Source: Flavobacterium sp. NG2 (GTDB taxonomy: Bacteria; Bacteroidota; Bacteroidia; Flavobacteriales; Flavobacteriaceae). Taken from it: a stretch of 64,000 nt of DNA. Made by a program: the position numbers and the translations under genes. Below, piece after piece: positions 44,326 to 53,466 of the stretch. Under the pieces are notes generated by a model that saw only the letters and a program-made list of their open reading frames with translations, did no database searches and had not been told where the DNA came from. The stretch is taken from the NCBI RefSeq assembly GCF_034119845.1, contig NZ_CP139420.1, positions 846,001 to 910,000 of the forward strand, read 5' to 3'. The first letter of the stretch is position 1, and each line of letters starts with the position of its first letter.

Positions 44326-44994
44326 TTAATTCATTTCTTCTATTTTTCCTCCCAGTACAGTTGCTTTATTTACTTGTTTTGGTTTTCCGTAAATCTTAAT
44401 TGTACCGCCAGCTCTTACTTTTGCGTCTACTAAGGTTGTTGCATAAATTTCTGCATTTCCTCCAGCAGAAACGTTAATTGTGGTTTGAGAAGTATGTAAA
44501 TCAGCTGCTTCTAAGATTCCTCCAGCTGTAATGGTTACATCTTGATTATTGGCTTTACCTGATAATTCAATAATTGCACCTGTAACGGCTTTTACATTCG
44601 CTTTTTCAGCATCAATTTCTAAATGTACTTCAGCTCCTTCCTTTGCACTAATATTCATAATGGTAGCTTTAAAAACAGCATCACTAGATACAAATGAACC
44701 TTCACTAGCACTTACATCATCAATATTTTTAAAATACAATTGCACCATAATATCATCACCTGATAATAATTTTGGAAAAGGCATTCTTATCTTTAATTCT
44801 CCATTCTTATTCACGGTTTCTAATTCAGAAGCTCTACTTCCCTTGATGACAATTTTATTTTCATTACTTGCAATTAATTTGACATTCACCTTATCAAAAA
44901 CACTAATTGCATTAAAATCTCCTAAACTCTTAGTAACCTGTCCAAAAGTGATTTGAGATACAATCACTAAGGCTACAATCCATACTTTTTTCAT
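44326..44994 (-). CDS. Head-GIN domain (DUF2807) exported protein
   Basis: 222 residues with a signal peptide of about 18 residues (MKKVWIVALVIVSQITFG). The rest is a repeated beta pattern with few aromatic residues (ISAKEGAEVHLEIDAEKANV, VTITAGGILEAADL, INVSAGGNAEIYATTL, VRAGGTIKIYGKP), the beta-helix of DUF2807, once called a putative autotransporter adhesin. It should be periplasmic or surface located; the function is not established. The gene lies between rnr and the LysE gene. Confidence 0.85.
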   Translation of the reverse strand: MKKVWIVALVIVSQITFGQVTKSLGDFNAISVFDKVNVKLIASNENKIVIKGSRASELETVNKNGELKIRMPFPKLLSGDDIMVQLYFKNIDDVSASEGSFVSSDAVFKATIMNISAKEGAEVHLEIDAEKANVKAVTGAIIELSGKANNQDVTITAGGILEAADLHTSQTTINVSAGGNAEIYATTLVDAKVRAGGTIKIYGKPKQVNKATVLGGKIEEMN

Positions 44995-45010
44995 TTTTAA
45001 TTTTTTTGGC

Positions 45011-45055
45011 AGCCACTAATTTTGCGAATGACATTAATAAATGTAATTAGTGGCT
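45011..45055. repeat. Hairpin between rnr and the head-GIN gene
   Basis: AGCCACTAATT (45011-45021) is the exact reverse complement of 45045-45055; the region between includes ACATTAATAAATGT. It is followed by T only in the plus direction, while both neighbours run in the minus direction, so its role is unclear (RNA stability or recombination target). Confidence 0.45.
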
Positions 45056-45060
45056 ATTTT

Positions 45061-47241
45061 TTACTCATTTCTTTTAACAAAATTGAAATCCAATTGTTTT
45101 TTTACTAAATCGGCATTTTTAACAGTAACGTAGATTTCGTCTCCTAATTGCAATAATCGTTCCGAAGTGGCACCCACTAAGGCATATTGTTTTTCATCAA
45201 ATGAATAATAATCTTCTTTTATATCTCTAGTACGAACCATTCCTTCGCATTTATTTTCGACAATTTCAACATAAATTCCCCATTCTGTAACTCCCGAAAT
45301 AACCCCCAAGAACTCTTGATCTTTATGATCTTGCATGTATTTAACTTGCATATATTTGATAGAATCTCTTTCAGCATTAGTTGCTAAACCTTCCATCGTC
45401 GAACAGTGTAAACACTTGGTTTCATACAATTCTTCATCGGCTGATTTTCCTCCATCAAGATAAAATTGCAATAAACGATGTACCATCACATCAGGATAAC
45501 GACGTATAGGCGAAGTAAAATGTGAATAATAATCAAAAGCAAGTCCGTAATGCCCAATATTATCCGTGGAATATTTAGCTTTACTCATCGAACGAATCGC
45601 TAACGTATCAATTAAATTTTGCTCTTTTTTTCCACTTACATCTTCCATCAATTTATTCAATGATTTCGAAATATCATCTTTGTTTCTGAAATCAATTTTA
45701 TAACCAAACTTAGCAATCACGGTTTGCATGGCTATTAATTTGTCTTCATTGGGTTCATCGTGAATACGATAAATAAACGTTTTCTTTTGTTTTCCAATGT
45801 ATTCTGCCACTCTCCTATTGGCCAAAAGCATGAATTCTTCAATCAAATGATTAGCATCTTTGGAAATTTTAAAATAAACACCTTCTGGTTCACCTTCTGC
45901 ATCTAAATTAAATTTTACTTCAACTTTATCAAATGATATGGCTCCATCATTCATTCTTTTACGACGGAAAATCTTGGCTAATTCATCTAATTTAAGCGTC
46001 GCTGAGACAATTTCTGGTGAAACTTGATAAGAACTACCTGTAATTGATATTTCTTCAGGAATTGTATCGTCTTTTGTTTCTATGATATATTGTGCTTCTT
46101 CATAAGCAAAACGTTGGTCAGAGAAAATCACCGTTCTTCCGAACCATTGGTTGACAACTTGACACTTTTCGGTTATTTCAAAAACCGCTGAGAACGTATA
46201 TTTCTCTTCTTGTGGACGTAACGAACAAGCAAAATTAGATAAAACTTCGGGCAACATAGGCACTACCCTATCTACTAAATACACTGATGTTGCTCTTTGA
46301 TAAGCTTCATCATCCAGTATCGTTCCTTCTTCTAAATAATATGAAACATCGGCAATATGAATTCCTATTTCGTAATTACCATTTTCTAATTGCTTGAATG
46401 ATAAGGCATCATCAAAATCTTTGGCATCTTTAGGGTCAATTGTAAACGTAAGCGTATCACGCATATCGCGACGGTTGGCAATTTCGGCTTCGGTTATAGA
46501 TGTATCTATTTTTTGTGCATAGGTCTCTACTTCAATAGGAAACTCGGCTGGCAAACCATATTCAGCCAAAATAGCATGAATCTCCGTATCGTGCTCTCCG
46601 GGTTTACCCAGTACTTTTATCACTTTACCAAATGGACTATCGGCTCTTTTTGGCCAATCTTCAATATGAACTAGTACAACATCACCTTGCTCTGCCTCTG
46701 CTATTTTATCTTTTGGAATAAAAATATCAGTATACATTTTTGGATTAGCAGTTGATACAAAAGCAAAGTTTTTTTGAATGTCAATAACCCCAACAAAATC
46801 GGTTTTGGCTCTTTCTACAATTTCAATTACTTCACCTTCAGGGCGTTTCCCTCGCCTACGATTATAAATGTAAACTTTTACAATATCCTTGTCTAAAGCA
46901 TGATTCAAGTTATTCGTTGGAATAAAAATATCTTCTTCAAATTCATCACAAATAAAATAAGCCGTTTTACGACTTGTCATATCTATTTTTCCTTCGTAAT
47001 ATTCTTTACTTTCAGCTTTGATTAAATACTGACCAGGTTCCGTTTCAGTTATTTTTTTATTAGCAGCTAGAAACTTTAAATCTTTAATAATTTGATTCCG
47101 ACTTTGAGTATCGTCTTTTTCTAATTTGGCTGCTATTTGTTTGTAGTTAAAGGCTTTATTAGCGCTATTCGATAGTATTTTTATAATTTTATCTGAGAAG
47201 TCCTGTTGTTTCTTTATTGGCTTTCTTAATCTTTTTCCCAT
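45061..47241 (-). CDS. rnr: Ribonuclease R
   Basis: 726 residues from the ATG at 47241 (MGKRLRKPIKKQQDFSDK); the longer frame upstream adds residues unlike the family. Order: basic N-terminus with a winged-helix module (about 20-75), cold-shock domains (about 80-230), RNB catalytic domain (about 255-600; DPKDAKDFDDALSFK holds the metal-binding Asp residues), and a C-terminal S1 domain (about 640-722). RNase R degrades structured RNA 3' to 5' and acts in trans-translation and RNA quality control. Normal length for Bacteroidota. Confidence 0.96.
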   Translation of the reverse strand: MGKRLRKPIKKQQDFSDKIIKILSNSANKAFNYKQIAAKLEKDDTQSRNQIIKDLKFLAANKKITETEPGQYLIKAESKEYYEGKIDMTSRKTAYFICDEFEEDIFIPTNNLNHALDKDIVKVYIYNRRRGKRPEGEVIEIVERAKTDFVGVIDIQKNFAFVSTANPKMYTDIFIPKDKIAEAEQGDVVLVHIEDWPKRADSPFGKVIKVLGKPGEHDTEIHAILAEYGLPAEFPIEVETYAQKIDTSITEAEIANRRDMRDTLTFTIDPKDAKDFDDALSFKQLENGNYEIGIHIADVSYYLEEGTILDDEAYQRATSVYLVDRVVPMLPEVLSNFACSLRPQEEKYTFSAVFEITEKCQVVNQWFGRTVIFSDQRFAYEEAQYIIETKDDTIPEEISITGSSYQVSPEIVSATLKLDELAKIFRRKRMNDGAISFDKVEVKFNLDAEGEPEGVYFKISKDANHLIEEFMLLANRRVAEYIGKQKKTFIYRIHDEPNEDKLIAMQTVIAKFGYKIDFRNKDDISKSLNKLMEDVSGKKEQNLIDTLAIRSMSKAKYSTDNIGHYGLAFDYYSHFTSPIRRYPDVMVHRLLQFYLDGGKSADEELYETKCLHCSTMEGLATNAERDSIKYMQVKYMQDHKDQEFLGVISGVTEWGIYVEIVENKCEGMVRTRDIKEDYYSFDEKQYALVGATSERLLQLGDEIYVTVKNADLVKKQLDFNFVKRNE

Positions 47242-47547
47242 ATTTCTTTTCTTAAAATTCGAAATTACAAAATAGTTAACAGTTATAACGATTTGTGTTA
47301 GCAAATTAAATAAAATATAACGTTTACTTGAGACTATTGCAATTAAGATTTTTGATTAACAAACAAATAAAAACGAACATTCAGTTATTTAATAAAAACC
47401 AAATCTTAATTACTTATCCTGTTAGCTGTCACTTGTGTAAAATATCAATTTCACTAAGTTTTCACAACTTATTCACCATTGTTACTCAATAACTCATTAT
47501 CAAGATGTCAAGCATTTCAACTATCTTTATAAACAAAGATTCAAATC

Positions 47548-47787
47548 ATGGAAACATTTGTAACCATAGCCGTTTTTGATTACACGCATCAAATCGAAAT
47601 ACTTAAACATCGATTAGATCAAGAGGGCTTTCAATATTTTTTTGAAAACGAAATCATGTCTTCCTTTGCTCCGATGTACTCAACAGCTTTAGGCGGAATC
47701 AAATTGAAAGTTCATCCAAACGATTTTGAAAAAATCAAATTGATTCTTCAAGAAATGAAATACGATAACAATTTGAGAATCGTTTAA
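47548..47787 (+). CDS. DUF2007 putative signal-transducing protein
   Basis: 79 residues. ETFVTIAVFDYTHQIEILKH, SRL-like helix and GIKLKVHPNDFEKIKLILQE form a small alpha-beta ferredoxin-like fold typical of DUF2007 (often named signal transducing protein). Its activity is unknown. It stands in the long region between rnr and rpiB, with the DnaA-box-like cluster right upstream. Confidence 0.8.
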   Translation: METFVTIAVFDYTHQIEILKHRLDQEGFQYFFENEIMSSFAPMYSTALGGIKLKVHPNDFEKIKLILQEMKYDNNLRIV

Positions 47788-48447
47788 TTTTTTCAAAGTT
47801 GTCAACATATATTAAATACAACAAAAAGAAAATTTTAAATTAATTAAATTATTGTTTGTTATTATAGCTTGTTAATAGTGCCAATAAATTTTAGAAAAAG
47901 TATATTGTAATTCAGTTTTTCCTTGTTATCAAGAGTTATTAACATAGTTAATTTTAGCTAATGGTTTAATAATAAACACTATTTGAATTTTAATTAACAA
48001 TGGTTAATAATCAAAAATGAAATAGAATTGTAAATAAGTATTTTTTAAAATAGTATTAATAAACTATCTTTTTATGTTTATAACTTTTCTAAAAATCGTT
48101 CAAACTTTTTTAGGTTTATAACTTTCGGTTTTGGATTACATTTTTTTCTTTTACAACCAAAAAATACTTCTAATTTTCTTTCTCAACTTATTAACATTTT
48201 ATGTTAACATAAGGTTAACTGAAAATCAAGGGATTATAAACCATTATTAACAATCTATTTTTTTAACATTATTATTTAATTATATTTATTGATTATCAGT
48301 TATTTATGAGTTATTACAATTTGTTGATAACTCGCAATTCATTGAAAATAGGGGATTTATAGTTGATTATGTTTTTAGTATATCTTTTATTTTAATTTCA
48401 AAATAGAAACAACATTCTCAATATTCTGAATTTAAAGAATCTTTTGG

Positions 48448-48455
48448 TAAATTTG
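48448..48455 (+). promoter_or_regulatory. -7 element of the rpiB promoter
   Basis: TAAATTTG fits TAnnTTTG, 25 bases before the rpiB ATG; the -33 is not exact. Confidence 0.45.
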
Positions 48456-48480
48456 CACCCACAACTTAATATAATAGAGA

Positions 48481-48912
48481 ATGAAAATTTCAATAGGAAA
48501 CGATCACGCTGGTCCAGAGTACAAAAAAGCAATCGTAAAAATGCTAGAGGCAAAAGGATATGAAGTGACTAATTACGGAACTGATACTGAAGACAGTGTT
48601 GATTATCCTGATTTTGCTCATCCAGTTGCTACTGATGTAGCTGAAGGTAAGGCGGACTATGGAATTTTAATTTGCGGAAGCGGAAACGGAATTTCAATGT
48701 CGGCTAATAAACATCAAAATGTACGTGCAGGATTGTGTTGGATTAAAGAAATTGCTGCTTTAACAAGACAGCATAATGATGCCAATATCGTAAGTATTCC
48801 AGCTCGTTATACTTCTATTCAACAAGCATTAGAAATTGTTGATACTTTCTTAAATACTGAATTTGAAGGTGGAAGACACCAAAATAGAGTGAATAAAATT
48901 GCTTGTAGTTAA
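48481..48912 (+). CDS. rpiB: Ribose-5-phosphate isomerase B
   Basis: 143 residues, normal length. Signature residues: NDHAG (7-11, Asp8 and His9 for ring opening), the catalytic Cys65 in GILICGSGNGISMSANK, and NVRAGLC-like HQNVRAGLCW. It interconverts ribose 5-phosphate and ribulose 5-phosphate in the pentose phosphate route. Single-gene transcript with its own promoter and terminator. Confidence 0.96.
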   Translation: MKISIGNDHAGPEYKKAIVKMLEAKGYEVTNYGTDTEDSVDYPDFAHPVATDVAEGKADYGILICGSGNGISMSANKHQNVRAGLCWIKEIAALTRQHNDANIVSIPARYTSIQQALEIVDTFLNTEFEGGRHQNRVNKIACS

Positions 48913-48932
48913 GTAATGCTATTATAACTAAG

Positions 48933-48977
48933 ACCGCAAAATGACTATTTAAACGAGTTGTTTTGCGGTTTTTTTTC
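48933..48977 (+). terminator. Terminator after rpiB
   Basis: ACCGCAAAA (48933-48941) pairs with TTTTGCGGT (48961-48969), loop of 19, then T run. Confidence 0.85.
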
Positions 48978-49041
48978 TATTAATTCAGTCATTGAATATA
49001 AATGTTCAGTCGTTTTTAAAACATTTATAAATTGAATTTTA

Positions 49042-49323
49042 TTATTTGAAAGGAATTATTCCATTAGTAAAAAGAAGGTATAAAACTCCAATTTGAAATA
49101 TTACAATTCCCCAAAACTTCCATAAATAGGAAGTTTTTGTTGTTTTATGTCTAAAGGTTAACATTCCTAAACCAGAACCAATTGTTCCGCCAATAAAAAC
49201 GAAGCTTAACAATGTTTTTTCAGCTATTCTTCTTTTATGTTTTTTAGCTAAATATTTATCATAACCTATCACTAAAAAGGCCAGTGTATTTATAATCAAA
49301 AAACAGTAGAATAAAATAGTCAT
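49042..49323 (-). CDS. DUF1294 small membrane protein
   Basis: 93 residues with three hydrophobic segments (about 2-20, 40-58, 68-88). NTLAFLVIGYDKYLAKKHKRRIAEKTLL and GGTIGSGLGMLTFRHKTTK are typical of DUF1294 (the GYDK and RHKT pairs are conserved). Some members carry a fused cold-shock domain; this one does not. Function unknown. Confidence 0.85.
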   Translation of the reverse strand: MTILFYCFLIINTLAFLVIGYDKYLAKKHKRRIAEKTLLSFVFIGGTIGSGLGMLTFRHKTTKTSYLWKFWGIVIFQIGVLYLLFTNGIIPFK

Positions 49324-49375
49324 TTAACTCAATTTAAGTTTCAAAGATATTATTTAGATAACAAAGATAAAATAA

Positions 49376-49416
49376 GTAAATAATGCGAGATTTTACGAGA
49401 ATCTCGCATTATTTAC
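49376..49416. repeat. 41-bp palindrome upstream of the Fic gene
   Basis: 17-base arms GTAAATAATGCGAGATT (49376-49392) and its complement (49400-49416), loop TTACGAG. The ATG of the Fic gene lies 24 bases on. Good operator candidate. An almost identical copy ends the gene. Confidence 0.75.
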
Positions 49417-49440
49417 ATAAATTAGCAAAAAAATACTTGT

Positions 49441-50739
49441 ATGATAGAGTCTTCACCAGCATATAAATATGATGAAAAAACTTTTGCTTTGTATAATCAA
49501 TTGCGCGATAATGGAGAGTTGAAGGAAATAAATGATGCTTACTTATATTGGGATAAGATCAAGTATAAAACTAAGATTGCAAGTCCACAAGAATATTGGA
49601 GCGCTATAAAGATGGCTAGAATTTTAAATTCACAAACTGTTACTTTTGGAAAGAATAGTTTTCAATTTAGTTCAACTGATTTTATTCACCAATTACTACA
49701 TTATTGTGATTTGAATATTGGAGGAAATCTAGGAAGTAATATTGGTATTGCTGAGACTGATAAAACAAAGTTCATGATTAGTTCCATCATGGAAGAAGCT
49801 ATTTCGAGCAGTCAAATGGAAGGCGCTAATACGACTCGAAAAAAGGCTAAAGAAATGATTCAAAAAGAGTTGAAGCCAAAAAGTAAATCGGAACAAATGA
49901 TTATGAATAATTTTGTTACAATGAAACATATTGTGCAAAATAAATCAGATGATTTAACTCCAGAAAAATTACTTTACATTCATAATTTGATTTCAAATGA
50001 TACTTTAGATAATAAACACGAAGAAGGCGTATTTAGAGTAAATGATGAAATTTATGTTGTAAATTATTCTAATAGTGAAGTTGTTCATACTCCACCCAAC
50101 CATCAAGAAATAGAAGGATTGATAAATGAGTTATGTGATTTTTTCAATAAAGATCAAAAAATATTTATACATCCCATCATTAAAGGTATTATTATACATT
50201 TTATGATTGGATGGATTCATCCTTTTAGCGATGGTAATGGACGAACTGCTAGAGCTCTTTTTTATTGGTATATGCTAAAAAACGGATATTGGTTAACTGA
50301 ATATCTTGCCATTTCAACAATCATTAAGGATACTAAAAATCAATATGAAAAAGCTTTTATGTATACTGAAATAGATGAAAATGATATGACTTATTTTATC
50401 ACTTATCATTTAAAAACAATGGAAAAAGCATTTATTAGTTTGAAAGAATACATAGGTCGAAAGCAAAAAGAAGTCATACAAGCTGCAAAGTTTATTAAGA
50501 TTCCAAATGTAAATGACAGACAAGCACAGATTTTAAAAATTATAAGTGAAGATTCAGATAGAGTTTTAAGTAGTAAAGAAATAGAAAATAGATTTTGTAT
50601 TTCAAATTTCACCGCTAGGGCTGATTTAAATAATTTGGAAAGTTTAGGTTTTTTGGAAAAAATTCAAGTAAATAAAATAAAACATAATTTCATTAAATCT
50701 AAAAATTTCAATAAAATTATAAAATCATATAAGTTGTAA
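49441..50739 (+). CDS. Fic-family protein, class II with winged-helix C-terminus
   Basis: 432 residues. The Fic motif HPFSDGNGRTAR is at 260-271, complete, so AMP-transferase activity is plausible. The inhibitory helix motif SSQMEG (about 123-128) fits (S/T)xxxE(G/N) and lies N-terminal to the Fic core, which makes this a self-inhibited class II enzyme. Residues about 360-425 (RQAQILKIISEDSDRVLSSKEIENRF) form a winged helix-turn-helix, a likely DNA-binding part. The gene is exactly framed by two near-identical palindromes, which the winged helix could bind. Targets are unknown. Confidence 0.9.
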   Translation: MIESSPAYKYDEKTFALYNQLRDNGELKEINDAYLYWDKIKYKTKIASPQEYWSAIKMARILNSQTVTFGKNSFQFSSTDFIHQLLHYCDLNIGGNLGSNIGIAETDKTKFMISSIMEEAISSSQMEGANTTRKKAKEMIQKELKPKSKSEQMIMNNFVTMKHIVQNKSDDLTPEKLLYIHNLISNDTLDNKHEEGVFRVNDEIYVVNYSNSEVVHTPPNHQEIEGLINELCDFFNKDQKIFIHPIIKGIIIHFMIGWIHPFSDGNGRTARALFYWYMLKNGYWLTEYLAISTIIKDTKNQYEKAFMYTEIDENDMTYFITYHLKTMEKAFISLKEYIGRKQKEVIQAAKFIKIPNVNDRQAQILKIISEDSDRVLSSKEIENRFCISNFTARADLNNLESLGFLEKIQVNKIKHNFIKSKNFNKIIKSYKL

Positions 50740-50776
50740 ATAATGCGAGATTTTACAAGAATCTCGCATTATTTAC
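50736..50776. repeat. 41-bp palindrome at the end of the Fic gene
   Basis: Same arms as the upstream copy (50736-50752 and 50760-50776); only one loop base differs (TTACAAG). It includes the Fic stop codon and ends 14 bases before the tex ATG. Confidence 0.75.
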
Positions 50777-50790
50777 TAAAAATTTAAATA

Positions 50791-52914
50791 ATGACAAACA
50801 TACAATTCATCGCCAAGTCTGTTCCAACAGCAGCCATAAACATTCAAAAAACCGTTCAATTATTAGAAGAAGATTGTACGATACCGTTTATTTCTCGTTA
50901 TCGAAAAGACACCACAGGAAATTTGGATGAAACCCAAATTGAACTAATTGCTAAACTTCAAAAAGAGTACGAAGCGATTGTAAAACGTAAAGAGGCAATT
51001 CTTAAGTCAATTGAAGAACAAAAAGCATTAACACCTGAATTAGAGAAAAAAATCCAACAATCATTTGATTTACAAGAGCTAGAGGATTTTTATTTGCCTT
51101 TTAAAAAGAAGAAAAAAACCAAGGCTGATGTCGCTCGTGAAAATGGTTTAGAGCCTTTGGCCAAAATTATCATGGCACAAAATAATGATGATGTTGATTT
51201 CTTGTCAACTAAATATTTGAATGAAAACGTCATCAATGAAGAGGCCGCTTTGCAAGGCGCAAGAGACATTATTGCCGAATGGATAAATGAAAATATCTTT
51301 GTTAGAAAGCAATTGCGTCGCTTGTACCAACGTAAAGCCACCATTACAACTAAGGTTGTCAAGTCCAAAAAAGAGGAGGAAGGCGCTCAAAAATTCAATC
51401 AATATTTTGATTGGTCAGAGCCTATTAGCAAAGCTCCAGCACATCGATTATTAGCGATGTTGCGTGCGGAAAATGAAGGTTTTATCAAGTTTAAAGTCGA
51501 AGTAGATTTAGACGAAGCTTATGATATTATTGACGAATTGGTGTTGAAAAGCCAAAATGCAACTACGCCTCATGTACAACTAGCGATTGAAGATAGTTAT
51601 AAACGCTTGTTGCAACCCGCTATTTCTAACGAAACCTTACAGGAAGCGAAGGCTAAGGCCGATGCCAATTCAATACAGGTTTTTGCTAATAATCTTGGTC
51701 AGTTGTTATTGGCACCACCTTTGGGTGAAAAGCGAATTTTAGCCATTGATCCAGGTTTTAGAAGTGGTTGTAAGATTGTTTGCTTGGATGAAAAAGGAGA
51801 TTTGTTATATAATGAAACTATTTATCCACATGCGCCACAGAATGAAACTGCGATGGCGATGAAAAAAATAAAATCGATGGTCAATGCGTATAACATTGAT
51901 GCTATTTCTATTGGAAATGGAACTGCGTCGAGAGAAACCGAATTTTTTATTAAAAAAATTGCTTTTGATAGACCAGTACAGGTTTTCATTGTTTCAGAAG
52001 CAGGAGCATCTGTATATTCAGCTTCAAAAATTGCTCGTGAGGAGTTTCCTAATTATGATGTAACGGTTCGAGGTTCGGTTTCGATCGGGAGAAGACTTTC
52101 TGATCCTTTGGCCGAATTGGTAAAAATAGACCCTAAAGCTATTGGCGTAGGCCAATACCAACATGATGTAGATCAATCCAAGTTGAAAGAAGAACTGGAT
52201 TCAACAGTGATTCGTTGTGTGAACTCGGTGGGAATTAACATCAATACGGCGAGTAAGCATTTGTTGAGTTATGTGAGTGGAATAGGAGAGAAGCTGGCAG
52301 AAAACATTGTGACGTATCGTTCTGAAAACGGCCCATTTGAAGACAGAAAACAATTGAAAAAAGTACCTCGTTTGGGAGAAAAAGCCTTTCAACAAGGAGC
52401 AGCTTTTATCCGAATTAAAGATGGAAAAAATCCATTGGACAATTCAGCTGTTCATCCTGAAGCCTATTCGATTGTAGAGAAAATGGCTAAAGATTTGAAA
52501 TTAAAAGTCAGTGATTTGATTGGTGACAAAGTGAAAACAGCTTTGATAAAACCAGAGAATTATATCACTCCAGAAATAGGGTTGCTAACCCTAAAAGATA
52601 TTATCAAAGAGCTTGAAAAACCAGGATTAGATCCAAGAAAGTCAGCTAAAGTTTTTGAATTTGATCCAAATGTAAAAACCATCAAAGACTTAAAAACTGG
52701 AATGATCTTAAACGGAATTGTCAATAACATTACCAATTTTGGTTGTTTTGTTGATTTAGGAATTAAAGAAAGTGGTTTGGTTCACATCTCTCAGCTCAAA
52801 GCAGGCTTTGTAAGCGACGTAAACGAAGTGGTGAAGTTACACCAACATGTAACTGTAAAAGTGACTGAGGTCGATGAGGATAGAAAACGTATTCAGTTGA
52901 CGATGGTGATTTAA
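50791..52914 (+). CDS. tex: Tex-family RNA-binding transcription accessory protein
   Basis: 707 residues. Order: Tex N-terminal helical domain (PFISRYRKDTTGNLDE near 33-48), YqgF/RuvC-like domain (LAIDPGFRSGCKIV near 317-330), helix-hairpin-helix repeats (about 460-545, SYVSGIGEKLAENIVTYR) and a C-terminal S1 domain (about 635-705, GMILNGIVNNITNFGCFVDL). Tex binds nucleic acids and affects transcription; it is widespread and near-universal in bacteria. It follows the Fic gene after its downstream palindrome. Confidence 0.95.
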   Translation: MTNIQFIAKSVPTAAINIQKTVQLLEEDCTIPFISRYRKDTTGNLDETQIELIAKLQKEYEAIVKRKEAILKSIEEQKALTPELEKKIQQSFDLQELEDFYLPFKKKKKTKADVARENGLEPLAKIIMAQNNDDVDFLSTKYLNENVINEEAALQGARDIIAEWINENIFVRKQLRRLYQRKATITTKVVKSKKEEEGAQKFNQYFDWSEPISKAPAHRLLAMLRAENEGFIKFKVEVDLDEAYDIIDELVLKSQNATTPHVQLAIEDSYKRLLQPAISNETLQEAKAKADANSIQVFANNLGQLLLAPPLGEKRILAIDPGFRSGCKIVCLDEKGDLLYNETIYPHAPQNETAMAMKKIKSMVNAYNIDAISIGNGTASRETEFFIKKIAFDRPVQVFIVSEAGASVYSASKIAREEFPNYDVTVRGSVSIGRRLSDPLAELVKIDPKAIGVGQYQHDVDQSKLKEELDSTVIRCVNSVGININTASKHLLSYVSGIGEKLAENIVTYRSENGPFEDRKQLKKVPRLGEKAFQQGAAFIRIKDGKNPLDNSAVHPEAYSIVEKMAKDLKLKVSDLIGDKVKTALIKPENYITPEIGLLTLKDIIKELEKPGLDPRKSAKVFEFDPNVKTIKDLKTGMILNGIVNNITNFGCFVDLGIKESGLVHISQLKAGFVSDVNEVVKLHQHVTVKVTEVDEDRKRIQLTMVI

Positions 52915-53003
52915 TGGGGGTACACAATCAAATTTTATATAGTTTTCTCGCTGCAAGTGAATCAAATCGCTAATTAAAGAACAATAACATTTAAATCAAA
53001 CAT

Positions 53004-53046
53004 AAAAAAAATCCCAAATTCTAATACATTATTAGAGTTTGGGATT
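53004..53046 (-). terminator. Terminator after tatA, possibly bidirectional
   Basis: 17-base arms 53010-53026 and 53030-53046 with one non-matching position, then seven T on the minus strand. The tex gene converges from the other side. Confidence 0.75.
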
Positions 53047-53066
53047 CAAATAAGAAACGATATTTC

Positions 53067-53249
53067 TTATTTAGTTTCTTCTTTGCTGTCTTCTTTTTTA
53101 TCTGTAGCAGAATCGTCTTTAGCAGCATTTTTAAATTCCTTAAGTCCGCTTCCTAAACCTTTCATTAATTCTGGAATTTTTTTACCTCCAAAAAGTAATA
53201 ATACCACTGCCAATATAACTAGGATTTCTGTAACTCCAAATCTTCCCAT
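53067..53249 (-). CDS. tatA: Twin-arginine translocase subunit TatA
   Basis: 60 residues. One N-terminal membrane helix (about 6-22) ends in [21 protein letters not shown], the FGxxKLP-type hinge and amphipathic helix of TatA/E, then an acidic and Lys-rich tail. TatA forms the pore part of the Tat pathway for folded proteins. The tatC partner is not in the window. Confidence 0.94.
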   Translation of the reverse strand: MGRFGVTEILVILAVVLLLFGGKKIPELMKGLGSGLKEFKNAAKDDSATDKKEDSKEETK

Positions 53250-53295
53250 GATTGAATAATTTATGCCGAAGCTAATTTTTAAAATAATCTAGCTA

Positions 53296-53303
53296 CAAAG
53301 GTA
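53296..53303 (-). promoter_or_regulatory. -7 element of the tatA promoter
   Basis: TACCTTTG on the minus strand, 46 bases before the tatA ATG. No exact -33 TTG. Confidence 0.45.
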
Positions 53304-53438
53304 AACAGAATTCCTTAATAGAAAGTCTGTTTCATCTAAATATTTATTTTTAGGTGAGTTAAATATATATTAAAATGCATAATTGATTAAGTTTTGTGAC
53401 GAACAGCCTTCGAAAACTATTTCGTTTGCATTAATTAT

Positions 53439-53446
53439 TATATTTG
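53439..53446 (+). promoter_or_regulatory. -7 element before the truncated M23-type gene
   Basis: TATATTTG fits TAnnTTTG, 20 bases before the ATG at 53467; likely drives the gene and GH3/DUF6909 behind it. Confidence 0.45.
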
Positions 53447-53466
53447 TGTCATATTGAGAAAAAAGT

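Larger units (their letters stand above)
47401..48478. other. Origin-like AT-rich region with DnaA-box-like motifs (oriC candidate)
   Basis: Three motifs close to the DnaA box TTATNCACA lie before the signal-transducing gene: TTTTACACA (47442-47434, minus), GTTTTCACA (47458-47466), TTATTCACC (47469-47477). The 693-base gene-free part (47788-48480) is very AT-rich, has three exact TTATTAACA (47936-47944, 48188-48196, 48244-48252), TGTTGATAA (48322-48330, reverse complement one base from TTATCCACA) and two GTTTATAACTTT (near 48078 and 48114). The small DUF2007 gene at 47548-47787 lies inside. The parS cluster is about 18 kb away. Candidate only. Confidence 0.4.
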
